A DNA stretch of 64,000 bases from assembly GCF_031755915.1 (NCBI RefSeq), contig NC_083384.1, positions 31,415,001 through 31,479,000 of the forward strand, written 5' to 3'. Numbering within the stretch: position 1 is the stretch's first letter; each line of letters opens with the position of its first letter. The position numbers and the translations under genes were made by a program. The DNA is from Ziziphus jujuba. Taxonomy: Eukaryota > Streptophyta > Magnoliopsida > Rosales > Rhamnaceae. Under the pieces are notes generated by a model. It was not told the origin of the DNA and did not search any database. It saw only the letters and a program-made list of their open reading frames with translations. Shown here piece by piece: positions 1 to 9,967 of the stretch.

Positions 1-862
1 GTTGTAATACCTTCAGTATAGATTCACAGATGGATAGTGTTGAATACTAGATTTAGATCCCATATCTGCCTCATGCTCCCGGTACCCCAAAATGGAAGTC
101 ACATCGCCTATGGCTTATATTATCAACATTGAGGTGTCATTTTTAGAAGGATTTACATGTTCATTAAACATTTTATATAAGCTTCACTAGCTTTCGACAT
201 ACCTCTTTAGATATGACTGCTTCCAAAAGGCCACTGTTAGCTCTTCGCGTTGTGTGCTATAGAATTGAGCAAATATTCAGATAAATCTGACTGTGCTTGC
301 TGTTTACTGTTTCAAGTATAGTGGCCATCAGGTGCCATTCTGCGGTCAGCTTCATAATTTAAAACAAACTTGTAGTAGGGTAGGGCACTTTTTTACTTCA
401 ATATGTGTGTAGCAAAATATTCATCTCGAAGACACCACTTATAGTTCTTCTGGAACCTTATCTTGTGTATGAATCTGTGAAAAATAAAAATAAGAACAAT
501 TATAGGCATGTAAAATAAATCATTCAAGTTAGCATTTTGGTGATATTTGTTTAAACCCTTTTTGTGATTAGTCATCTATCCTTTGTGTCTCTTATTGTGC
601 CTCTTCTTTTTTTCAAAAATGGTTACTTTCATTATCATATTGGGTTGCTAGTATTAACCATAGCATAGCAGAAAAAACAGAGCACTATATTTTTGCCAGG
701 TGAATTATTCAATCCTGCATTGTCTTCTTTAGAACTCACAGGTGGAGATTAAACCCTTTTATCACTTTCTACAATTCCATGGTGTAAGAAAATTCTAAAT
801 TAAATTATGTTACCATCAGAAAGTAATACAAGTAGCTTGAACAGTTAAATTTACCATCATGT
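1..862. other. Intergenic DNA, downstream flank of the DVL gene
   Basis: No reading frame here has a recognisable domain or credible exon structure. Short open stretches are random in composition. Part of it should be the 3' untranslated region of the minus-strand DVL gene that ends at 863. It could also hold the end of a gene lying off the left edge, but nothing shows that. Confidence 0.5.
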
Positions 863-1003
863 TTAGTCTCCCTTCTCCCTCCAACACAGCAGCATGAATA
901 TGCAGCGTTTGATAATGTACAAGCGAGCACTCTTCCCCTTGAAAACTTTCTTCGATGACCGGGCTTCAGTTTGCTTTGGCGAAGTAGAAGAAGAGAGCTC
1001 CAT
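863..1003 (-). CDS. DVL/ROTUNDIFOLIA-like (RTFL) small polypeptide, 46 aa
   Basis: Intronless 46-residue protein starting at the ATG 1003-1001 and ending with TAA at 865-863. The open frame extends 14 codons upstream, but with no other ATG, so this start is the only sensible one. Residues 1-25 are a Ser/Thr/Lys-rich, poorly conserved leader (MELSSSTSPK...). Residues 26-43 read ARLYIIKRCIFMLLCWRE, which is the DVL/RTF domain: a basic start, the RLYI-[IV]-[KR]-RC core, a hydrophobic stretch and the LLCW ending. DVL peptides are plant-specific, membrane-associated, and when overexpressed they shorten organs along the proximodistal axis by limiting polar cell proliferation; the biochemical action is not settled. 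Total length fits the family (about 40-140 aa). The gene stands alone, with more than 8 kb to the next cellular gene. The only alternative is a chance frame, which the 18-residue motif match makes unlikely. Confidence 0.9.
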   Translation of the reverse strand: MELSSSTSPKQTEARSSKKVFKGKSARLYIIKRCIFMLLCWREKGD

Positions 1004-3742
1004 GATGGAATTCTTCTGGGGTTCTCTTCTCTCCTTCTGCTGCAAAAAACCTATTTTGCCTTGTTTTATCTCAGATTATATGGAATTTATTTTCCTACAA
1101 GAATCTTCACTCAAGAACTACTAGTGGCTGTTTAAATTTTATTATTATCATTATTTTCCTTTTGAAAGTCAGTGAATTATTGTTGGAGCAGTAAAAGCCT
1201 GTGAGACTGACTCCACTGAGACCTGAGCTTCTGGCGCAGTCAACCAGGGAGCTGGTTTTCTGCTACCGAATGCTGTGTTGTGCTTCCTTGTGGTCTAATA
1301 TCCCGACTTCCAGGTTAGTTGTCTCCTAAGCAAACTATTATCGGTGAGTCTTGCTTCCGGGATTTATTGCAAAGAAAGGACAATTGGACCACATAGTTAT
1401 AACCATTAAGACAAATTTATGAGTTGTATTTAGATTAATTTTCTTTTTGTTTTTCCTAGTACTTTTTTTAAGTAATTAAATTCTGGGTACTACTTTAGCT
1501 GAGGCCTCGAGTAGAGGCTAGAGTAGATGTGGGTTTTGTACTTTAAAGAGTCTTATGAGCTAGCTAGGAAGGGAAAAAGTACCATTTTAAGTCGCTTAGC
1601 AGAATGTTGGATTTCTGACAATATAAACCCTCCTTTAGAGGTGTGATTAGTTATATATCAGATTCTTCTTATACTACTTTGTTCTTCTATTGTTCTATAT
1701 GGGCTGTGGAAATGCCAGTACTGTAGAAACCCTCTTTTTGTTTTTTGTTTTTTCATTTTTTTTTCCGGCTTTTTCCTAAGCTTGTCATTAAGCTATCCAA
1801 GTAACTCACTTATCTTACATTTTGTTTATGTTTTGAAAAATAAAATTGTAAATTGAATAGAACAAAATTGACTTGGTTTTGAGTTTTGACCGAGCCTCTG
1901 TGCTCCAATTTAATAGGTGCTGAATTTATAATTATTTTGTTTGGTGAAGTATAATAATAAAGGTGACGAATGCCATAACTGTGACAGAAAAGACACTTGA
2001 TTCCTAATGTGTGGGTTAAAAATATTAGTAAATATTATTCTGGCTATTTTTGGTTTTCATTTCTAATTTTTAAGCCAATACATTATACATTTTTTTTTTT
2101 TTTTTTTTGAGCTTTAACAGTAAAAGTTTGGTAAGTTGGAAGTATTTTTAATTTGGTGAGTGGAAATATTATTTAATAAAGATGGAAAGGAGGCCACGTA
2201 CGTAGTGATGTGTCTGGAAAATTCAAGAAAGTAGAAGAATGTGGGGGGTGAGGGTCCAAATGTCCTAATTGGACGGTGGAGATTTACTCATCAACACAAT
2301 TTAATTACTTTTATATGTGTCGTAACGCATGGTATTAGCCATTAGAGACTTGAAAGCCCGCAACATGCGGAAGCTTAAAGGAGTCTAATATAAAGATTTA
2401 AGACCACCTTCTGCTTCTACTTTTAGTTGTTGCGGACAAAGCAGAAACCGTCATAAATTCTCGGTTTCACCGTTTTGAAAGCCCCGAAAGTGTTTGTTTT
2501 GTCGGCGAGATTCAGGATTGGCCCTGCTTTTCATGGATCTCAGCCACATGTCTTTCTCTTGTACCTTTCAAAAAAATCGGTTTTTTTTTTTTTTTTTTTT
2601 TTTTTTTAGTGGTAGCTCCGATGATGATCCAAAAAAAACACTTTCGTCGTCGTTCCAATTTCCGAAGCTTTTTTTTTTGTTTTTTTCTTTGAATAAAAAG
2701 CTTCTGTGTGGAACCGAATGCCCCCATCTGAGGAGCTCTGGCATTTTTTTTGTTAAGTTCTTTTTAACGAGGTGCGGTGTTCCTCGGCGGCTCATGAGGT
2801 TTATCTAATTTTTTTTGGCATAATTTTTTTTATTATTATTATCATAAAATATTAATTAATATTATTTTTAAAAAAAAATGTTTTGGGATACGAGAATAAG
2901 GATCTGGTTGGCAGTTTTTTTTTTTTTTTTTTGGGTTTAAAAGCTTTATTTGATAATTAAATTTTTTTATAAAACATAAATATGTTGGATAAAAATTAAT
3001 AATTTGTTATTAATTAAAAGTTATTATAAGCTTTAAATTGTTTTTAAAAAAAATTTACTTATAAAAATTTAATACAGTTTAATAAGTATTTAATATAATT
3101 TTTTATTTATAATTAAATATTTATTAGTTTTTTAATAATTTTTTTAAAAAAATTATTATAAAATATTTTATTAATTAAAATTTTATTTTTATTAACTATA
3201 TCAAATGTATTCTAATTTTTTTCATTTCAAATTTTTTTTTTCTTATCTATTTCTACTTTAAAATGTGTTGATCCTTTTACATTGTTTTAAAAAAAAAAAA
3301 AAATTCGAATATGAAATAATATTACTAACTTATTACATCTATATCATTATTGAATCGATTCTTATTTACCAAATTATGCTTTGCTTCTTACCGAGAGTCT
3401 TAATTTTTCATCTATATAAATAATACAAATATTAAAAAAGAAAATCTTATTTTCCCTTTCTGATTAGTTTTTCCTAAATAAAGATGTGAAGCAATGAAAA
3501 TCTGAATATAACTAATAGTGGAAGCGATCTCATGTCAAATGAATTAGGTTCTGTGTGTTTTCTTCTTTTTTATTTATTTATTATTTATTTTGATATATTA
3601 ATTGTCAAATTCAATGGATAAGATTAAATTATTTTATAAAAAAATTAAAAAAGATAAATGAATTTAATTTTAAGATGTGCTCAAATATGTTTGGAATGTT
3701 AAAGAAAACAATATGATGAGTACAAAGACTCGATATCTATCA

Positions 3743-3958
3743 GATGAGGTCTAGGAGATTAAAAATAAACAAAATAAAATAAACAAAATAAAATAAACGA
3801 CGAGTGTAAAAGAACAATTAGGAAAGCAAACAAGCAGAGGATTTAGGTTAACGTATGCGATGAGGTCTAGGAGATAAAAAAAAAAAAATGAAATAAAAGA
3901 CGATTGTAAAAGAACAATAAGGAGAACAAACAAGCAGAGGATTTAGGTTAACGTGTGC
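3743..3958. repeat. Imperfect tandem direct repeat, 2 copies of about 100-116 bp
   Basis: Copy A starts at 3743 and copy B at 3859. Both begin GATGAGGTCTAGGAGAT, pass through an A-rich AAATAAA tract of different length, then share ACGA-TGTAAAAGAACAAT and end CAAGCAGAGGATTTAGGTTA followed by ACGT. Copy A is longer because its AAATAAA-type tract is expanded. No coding role is visible. Confidence 0.8.
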
Positions 3959-4645
3959 GATTCTCATTGGTTGTAAATGGCTACGTTTACTTTAATTTCA
4001 ATTTTTTATGGAAGTACAGTAGACACTTTAATTAAAATATTATTGCATATGCAAATAGCATTTTTCTAATAAAAGTGAAGTGTTTTTTTTTTTTTTTTTT
4101 TTCTATTTGTCTTTAATAAAAGTGAATGTTGGTATGGTATAATGATATAAAATGTTTTTCTCTATCAGATGTGAAATAAATTATACCCTTTTATAATAGT
4201 TTACATTTTTTTTTATCATAATAATTTACATGTCAAGAACATACAAATGCTCGAGTAAAAGGTTCTTTTGGGAAGAAAATCTTAATACAACTGCCATACC
4301 ATGTCACTTTGTAATTTATATCTCTCCCTTATCATTCACATGCCAACTAAATTCATTGCTTTATAATGATGCATCGGTCAATAAAATAAATTTTGTGGGT
4401 GCTATAAAATGTTTATTAAATGCCTGTTCGTAAATGATCTATTGCATTATATCATCCGATTGCTCACAAATGTTTTTCCTTTCTGGATGGTGTAAATGGC
4501 AATAATCACTTTCATCAGAAAATAATAATAATAATAATAACAAAAGTAAAACAAAACAAAACAAAATTTAAGCCGGCCATATATAAATAAATCAAATATT
4601 GATGAAGTGGTTTAGTTTCGTTGGTTGAATGTCATTATCTAGATC

Positions 4646-4709
4646 AAAAATGTATTGATTCGAGAGATCTAAATGACAAAAATGTATTGATTCGAGAGAT
4701 CTAAATGAC
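4646..4709. repeat. Perfect tandem duplication of a 32-bp unit
   Basis: The 32-bp unit at 4646-4677 (AAAAATGTATTGATTCGAGA, then GATCTAAATGAC) is repeated without change at 4678-4709. It lies about 250 bp left of the MULE. It looks like a recent slippage or small tandem duplication. Confidence 0.85.
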
Positions 4710-4965
4710 AGCGAAGAAAGGAAAAAAAAAATCAAATAATTTTTTATTTTTTATTTGTTATTATTGATGATAATTCTATTTTATATGATAAATTGTAATT
4801 AAATTAAATTTTTTAAAGAAAAGATGAATATTTTAATGGCTACTAGCAAAAGATTTTGTTGATAATCTATAATCATCAATGATAACAGCAAGTATTTTTA
4901 TTTTTTAATATGTTAAAAGAGTAGATAAGTATTATTATAAAAAAAAAAAAAGGTAATATTTCAAA

Positions 4966-5075
4966 GGGAAAAAATCACTAAACCCCCACAGGTTTCCTAA
5001 AAAATCATTAAACCCCTTCAGGTTTCAGATTTATCATTAAACACCTCAACTATTACTTATTTCCGTTAAAGGTAA
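4966..5075 (+). repeat. Left terminal inverted repeat of the MULE
   Basis: Pairs with the reverse complement of 9095-9200. Shared blocks include GGAAAAA at the tip, AGGTTT about 30 bp inside, and TTATCATT followed by CACCTC near 5035-5050. Identity is visibly partial, in keeping with an old insertion. Confidence 0.7.
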
Positions 5076-5494
5076 CGGACAAAGCGTTAATTTGGTCCAT
5101 TCATTTATATTTTATATAAAAAAAACAAAGAGTAAAAAGTGATTTGGAAAAAGAGTGACTTTGATTTGCACATTTGCACCCTTCTCATTGTATGACAACT
5201 TTCTAGATAGCAAAAAGAAAAATAAAAATAAAATTTTATCAACCCAAACAAATCCATCTTTGTGGCTTCCACAATGAAGAAGAGAAACAAATGAAGAGGG
5301 GGCTTAAAACCTTGAGCTGAAACCTTAGAAATTCATAGAGTTCAGGTTTGTTTACATTTTTTGCTTCCCTTTTCATGGTTTTTTTTTTCTTGAATACATA
5401 TGGGATTTTAAAGGATTTATTTTAAGACTCTTAGATTAGTATTTAATGAAAACCCTTTATTGAAGAAATTTGAGTTTTTGAAATTCTTTCAAAG

Positions 5495-5703
5495 ATGGAC
5501 TATTTGGAACATATTGTTGAAGGAGAAATTTCTGAGGTTTTTTTTCTTTCGTGGTTTATAATTTCTTCCATTTGACTGTATCGTCATTGCTCGAAATTTT
5601 GTTAGTTCTTGTATTATTATTTTTTTTTTTCCCTTCTCTTCTTTCTTTCTACATACTAAATGCACTTTGTTTTGCTTTAGGATTGTAGACACTTGAAAAA
5701 AAA

Positions 5704-5745
<42 letters not shown>

Positions 5746-8195
5746 ATGAAGAAAATGTGATAAAATTTTGTAGACATAATGAAGTACCAAAATATCCATA
5801 ATGTAAAATTTTATTTTAGAAAATGGTACTTTGAAATTTCATATTTGAGCTTTATATTTTCCCTTTATGATTGAGTTATTTTTCTTTTAGGGTAAAATAA
5901 AGTTTGATGTAATTATTCATGCTTTTGGTGAGATATACAAAATAGAAGATGTAGACCCTAATGATTTTAGCTTGGTTCGTCGATTGTCTGATTCTAATTT
6001 AATATCTATTGGAGAGAGGATTATAATTGAGGATTATTTCAAGTTAGGGGTTGACATTTCAGGAGCTAAAGGTAGGAAGTTTTTAAGTTCTAATAAAGAT
6101 TTAATGGATTTATTTGAATTATTTGAAGAGAAAGGACAGAGGGAGATCCATGTACACATTGAATTAAATATATCTAATAACCAAATCTCCTCTCAAAAAC
6201 AATCAACTTCAACCTCTAGTAGTCTAACCCAACTGAATTCAACCCTTCCCTTTACTAGTCTAAATCACTCAAATGAATAACAATTGAAGAGTAGTGTAGA
6301 CTTTGATGAGGAAGTTGAGTGGGAACAAGAATTTGAAGATGAGGTGCATCTACTTGAGAATGGTAACATTGATTTAAAAGCAAGTGGTCAAGAAAGTGAT
6401 GACACCTTATCTAGTTATGAATCTGTTGATAATGGTAGCCTAGGCAGTGATGCAGATGAAGAGACACCCATTTCTAGGATGGCTAGATATATGATAGGGA
6501 GGGAGGTTATAGAATCTACAAGGAAGATAGAGTTTCAAGAAAGTCAAATTTTTGAAGATGTTTATCATTTTAGGAAAGTATTGAAAGATTATGTGATACA
6601 AGAATGATTTACATTAGTTAGAGAGAAAAATGAAAAGACAAGAGTAAGTGCTAAATGTGGTACCTATAATTGTCCTTGGAGAATTTATGTCTCTCAATTG
6701 CCAGATGGTGTGACATTTAAAGTCAATATATGTAAAGAACAACATACTTGCATAAGGAAAACAAAAAATGCTGAGGTAATTTCTAATTGGATTGCAAGTA
6801 AACTTGAATCATTGATTCAATCAAATCCTGATGTTAAAATAGGAGTATTAGAGAATGAGTTAAGAACAACCTATGGGGTTAAATGTGATAAGTAGAAAAT
6901 ATACAAGGCAAAGAATAAGGCTCTTGATAGGATGGGAGGGGATTATGCTGTTGATAAAGGCTGCTAGACCAACCATCATTAACAATCTACAATTTCGAAG
7001 GTTTTGCCTCAGTTTTCTTGCACAAAAGTAAGGATTTTTGATTGGATGTAGGCCCTTTATTGGCCTTGACGGATGCCATTTAAAAGGACCTTTCGGTGGA
7101 ATTTTATTATCTGCTGTGGCATTAGATGCAAATAGTGGGATATTTCCAATTGCAATATGTATATGTTAGGGGGAAAGCACAGAGACATGGGGTTGGTTTT
7201 TAAATTTGTTGAATGAATATATTGGGGAAGCTGAAACTAGGATTATTTCATTTATGTTTGATAGACAAAAAGGAGTATTAGCAAGTTTGCACAAAATTTT
7301 CCCTCAACATAAAACTAGATTTTGTGCAAGGCATATTTATGTCAATTTTGGAGGAAAATTTACAAGTTTGAAGCTTATGGGTTTGTTTTGGGCAGCAGCA
7401 AGGGCAACAAATGTTCAAGATTTTAAAAGGAATATGGATGAGATCAAGGTTGTTAAGGAGGATGCATATAAATGGTTAATGGAAATCCCTTTTTGCCACT
7501 GGTCTAGGCATGATTTTGATGAAAATGTTAAAAAATACCATATCACAAATACTATGACTGAGAATTTCAATAGTTGGCTTGGTGAGAGTAGACAAAAGTC
7601 AATAGTTACACTTATTGAAGATATAAGGAGGAAAGTTATGAAAAGGTTGCAGAAAAGGCATGAAAAGGCAATGAGTTAGCCAACCACTATTCCTCCAAAT
7701 ATTCAATAAAGGCTTGTGAAGACTCAAAAGGAAGGGAGGTATATTAGACTCATATGGACTAGGGGTGATGAATATGAAGTTATGGATGAAGCAACTCAAA
7801 CTAGAGTTTATGTAGTTCATTTGCAGCAAAAAACATGTCAATGTAGGGAATGGCAAATTAGTGGAGTCCCATGCAAGCATGTTGTGGCATGCATTACCTA
7901 TAAAAGATTGGATTTTGAGTAATGTATTGATCTCATGTTAACTAAAAAAGCTTATATTGAAACATACCAAGTCAATGATACATCCAATCCCCGATGAATC
8001 AATGTAACCAGAGGTGGATTGTGATGAGTTGCTGCCTCCAATTAGAAGAAGAATGCCAGTAAAACCAAAAATTACTAGGAAAAGAGCAGCAGATGAGGGG
8101 AAGAAAAAGAAAAGGTCATTCACTCTCAAATGTGGACTTTGCAATGAATTTGGTCACAACAAAAGATCTTGTAAGGTGGCTAGCAATCAATTGAA
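5495..8195 (+). pseudogene. MuDR/MULE transposase pseudogene
   Basis: A likely first exon (5495-5536, MDYLEHIVEGEISE) is joined across a GT-AG intron (5537-5890) to a long second exon. Domains in order: an N-terminal conserved region; a MuDR DNA-binding-type domain near 6600-6900 (EVISNWIASKLESLIQSNPD); a DDE transposase core with IGLDGCHLKG (about 7055-7085) carrying the first Asp, FMFDRQKGV (about 7252-7280) carrying the second, and TRFCARHIY; a SWIM zinc finger with CQCREW...VPCKH (about 7836-7883); and a CCHC zinc knuckle CGLCNEFGHNKRSC (about 8133-8173). In-frame stops occur at 6278, 6605, 6893 and 6965. A frameshift lies between about 6967 and 6997, and in the new frame stops occur at 7029, 7167 and 7677. 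The gene is dead as a transposase. Confidence 0.9.
5706..5741. repeat. (TA)n microsatellite inside the MULE intron
   Basis: An uninterrupted TA tract of 36 bp within the predicted intron of the transposase pseudogene. Confidence 0.9.
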
Positions 8196-9094
8196 GGTAA
8201 AATTAATTTTATTGTTGGTTTTGCATTATAAATTTATGGAATTTCTTTTTTTTTTTTTTAACTTAGTTTTTTTTTTTTTTTGAGTTCAGTAGGAAGCAAT
8301 TTGGTATGGGCCTTCCATTTCTCAACCAGGTATAAAATTTTCTTTATTTTCTTATTAACCTTTTTTTTTTTGTTGGAATTATTAACTTGTTTTTATGATA
8401 TGCAACCAGCATGTTCACGAATAAGTCAAACTAACCAAGAACAAGGTCAATCATGTGGGAGGAAATTCATTTCTTATGCTTTTCTATTTTTATGGCTGTT
8501 ATTGAAGTTTTTTTTATGGCTATTAGTGAAATCTTTTGTATGAAGATCTATTCCTTTTGTAATTTTTGATCACAAGTATGGAGACTATTCTTTAATCCAA
8601 CTATGATGGCTATAGTTGTGTTGAAATACATGGAATGATCTCTTTTTATTACACTGCAAATGTTTGGATTATGACTCTTTCTTGTATGGTCTTTATCGAA
8701 TGAAAGATTTGAACCTTTGGTTGTAAGAGCTGATTGTATTTAAATGCATATATTTCACATTTTGAATGTAACAATGAATGAAATATTTAATTAATGATTT
8801 AAGCTTTGAATTTTTTTTAATAAGTATTTTATATGTGATATTTCATTTTATGTTCATAATTAATAAAATAAATATAAATATTAAAATTTTCAAAATTGGT
8901 AGAATTTTCTTCTTTTTTTTTTTTTAATATATGTACGTACATATATAAGGTAATATTTATCATAATTTGTAACACATATTAGTAAAAAGATTGTAACACA
9001 ATGGTAAAATGTTAAAATATTAAATTAATATTAATTTTAATCTATTTAAAGGTAAAATAGATTTTTTATCATCTAAATAAATTAAAATATAAAA

Positions 9095-9200
9095 TTTGTT
9101 AACAGATGTTAATATTTAGGGAGGTGAATGATAAATTAAATAACTTTAGAGAGATGAATAATGTTCTATTAAACCTTGAAAGGGTCAATGAAATTTTTCC
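9095..9200 (-). repeat. Right terminal inverted repeat of the MULE
   Basis: Inverted counterpart of 4966-5075. Reading plus strand, GGAGGTGAATGATAAAT (from about 9120) and AAACCTTGAAAGGGTCAATG (9171-9190) mirror the left-end blocks. The 9-bp target copy TATTACAAA follows directly. Confidence 0.7.
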
Positions 9201-9584
9201 TATTACAAAAGATAAAAGTATGGATCACCAATAATTAAACTTTTTTAAATATATCACAACAAAGAAAGGAAAAAGAAAAACTTCTCAATGGTTTCTTGTA
9301 AGAACATTACACTAAAAAATTGATGTTATAGAACAACGTACGGATTAGGACAAATTTATGAATAGAATAAAAGATTAGATTGATTCTCTTTATTTAAAGC
9401 CCAAAAAAAAAAAAAAGATTAATATTTTAATCGAGATTCGAACACCTTTTATGAGAGCTAATGCTGTTCCTGTGCATGTGACTTTGTTCTTCCCCCATCT
9501 TTTGGTTCAAAAGGTTTAATTTTCTTCTTCTTTCACCATGTTAGTGTTAGGCAGTAACAGTACCAAAATTTTCAATCTCCTAGC

Positions 9585-9592
9585 TATAAATA
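9585..9592 (+). promoter_or_regulatory. TATA box of trehalase copy 1
   Basis: CTATAAATAG is a near-consensus plant TATA box, with the core TATAAATA at 9585-9592. A start near 9615-9625 would give a leader split by a plausible GT-AG intron (donor at 9673, acceptor ending 9876) before the ATG at 9968. This spliced leader contains an upstream ATG at 9632 opening a 23-codon frame that stops in leader exon 2. That arrangement could lower or control translation of the main frame. Confidence 0.55.
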
Positions 9593-9967
9593 GCAGACAA
9601 TCTAGTATTACTTTCATCTTGCAATATATATATGCTTCTCCTCCGACTGCCCCATAGTATCGTCACAAGCAGGTAATGTATATATATGCTTCTCTTCTAT
9701 TTTTTTTTTTTTTTTTCCTTCCTTTGTAATATGATTTTGATTTAAAGTTTTTTTTTTTTTTTTTTTTTTTTTAAAGAATTTCTTTTATATTCATTTTGTT
9801 ATATGCAGTAATAGTAGTACTGCTAACGTATGTTAACGAATATCGATCACAAAATTCAACTTTTCAATGGTTGTAGGTGGACTTTCAGAGCTCTAAAAGC
9901 CTTATAGTCCCTGACGTACAACAAAAAGGAAAGGCCCTTATCCTTTGCTTTTCTTTGCTATTTTACA

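Larger units (their letters stand above)
1004..4965. other. AT-rich intergenic region with poly(T) tracts and local duplications
   Basis: Nearly 4 kb without a supported gene. The part nearest 1004 is upstream of the minus-strand DVL gene and should contain its promoter and leader; no clear TATA box was found in that orientation. Long T runs at 2092-2109, 2581-2607 and 4083-4102 create false phenylalanine- or lysine-rich frames on both strands. 2340-2800 is less AT-rich than its surroundings but codes for nothing I recognise. 2940-3300 is extremely AT-rich. Two short tandem duplications are listed separately. Confidence 0.5.
4966..9200 (+). mobile_element. Decayed autonomous Mutator-like element (MULE)
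   Basis: A 4.2-kb element with degenerate terminal inverted repeats around a broken MuDR-type transposase. The left end starts GGGAAAAAATCAC at 4966. The reverse complement of the right end starts GGAAAAATTTCATTGA at 9200. Flanking it are 9-bp direct repeats with one mismatch, TATTTCAAA (4957-4965) and TATTACAAA (9201-9209), the size expected for Mutator target duplications. Stop codons, a frameshift and diverged ends mean it can no longer move itself. It lies immediately upstream of trehalase copy 1, whose TATA box is about 380 bp beyond its right end. Confidence 0.85.

Noticed and set aside
894..1124. 76-codon plus-strand frame overlapping the DVL gene
   Set aside because: It is the complement of the DVL frame and has no family features, whereas the minus strand shows a full DVL motif.
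2494..2808. Open frames on both strands around long T and A runs
   Set aside because: The frames are driven by homopolymers (Phe or Lys runs), have no ATG-led conserved part and no splice context.
8280..8543. Open frame just after the transposase zinc knuckle
   Set aside because: Mostly Phe/Leu from T-rich DNA; at best the decayed last exon of the MULE, not a gene.
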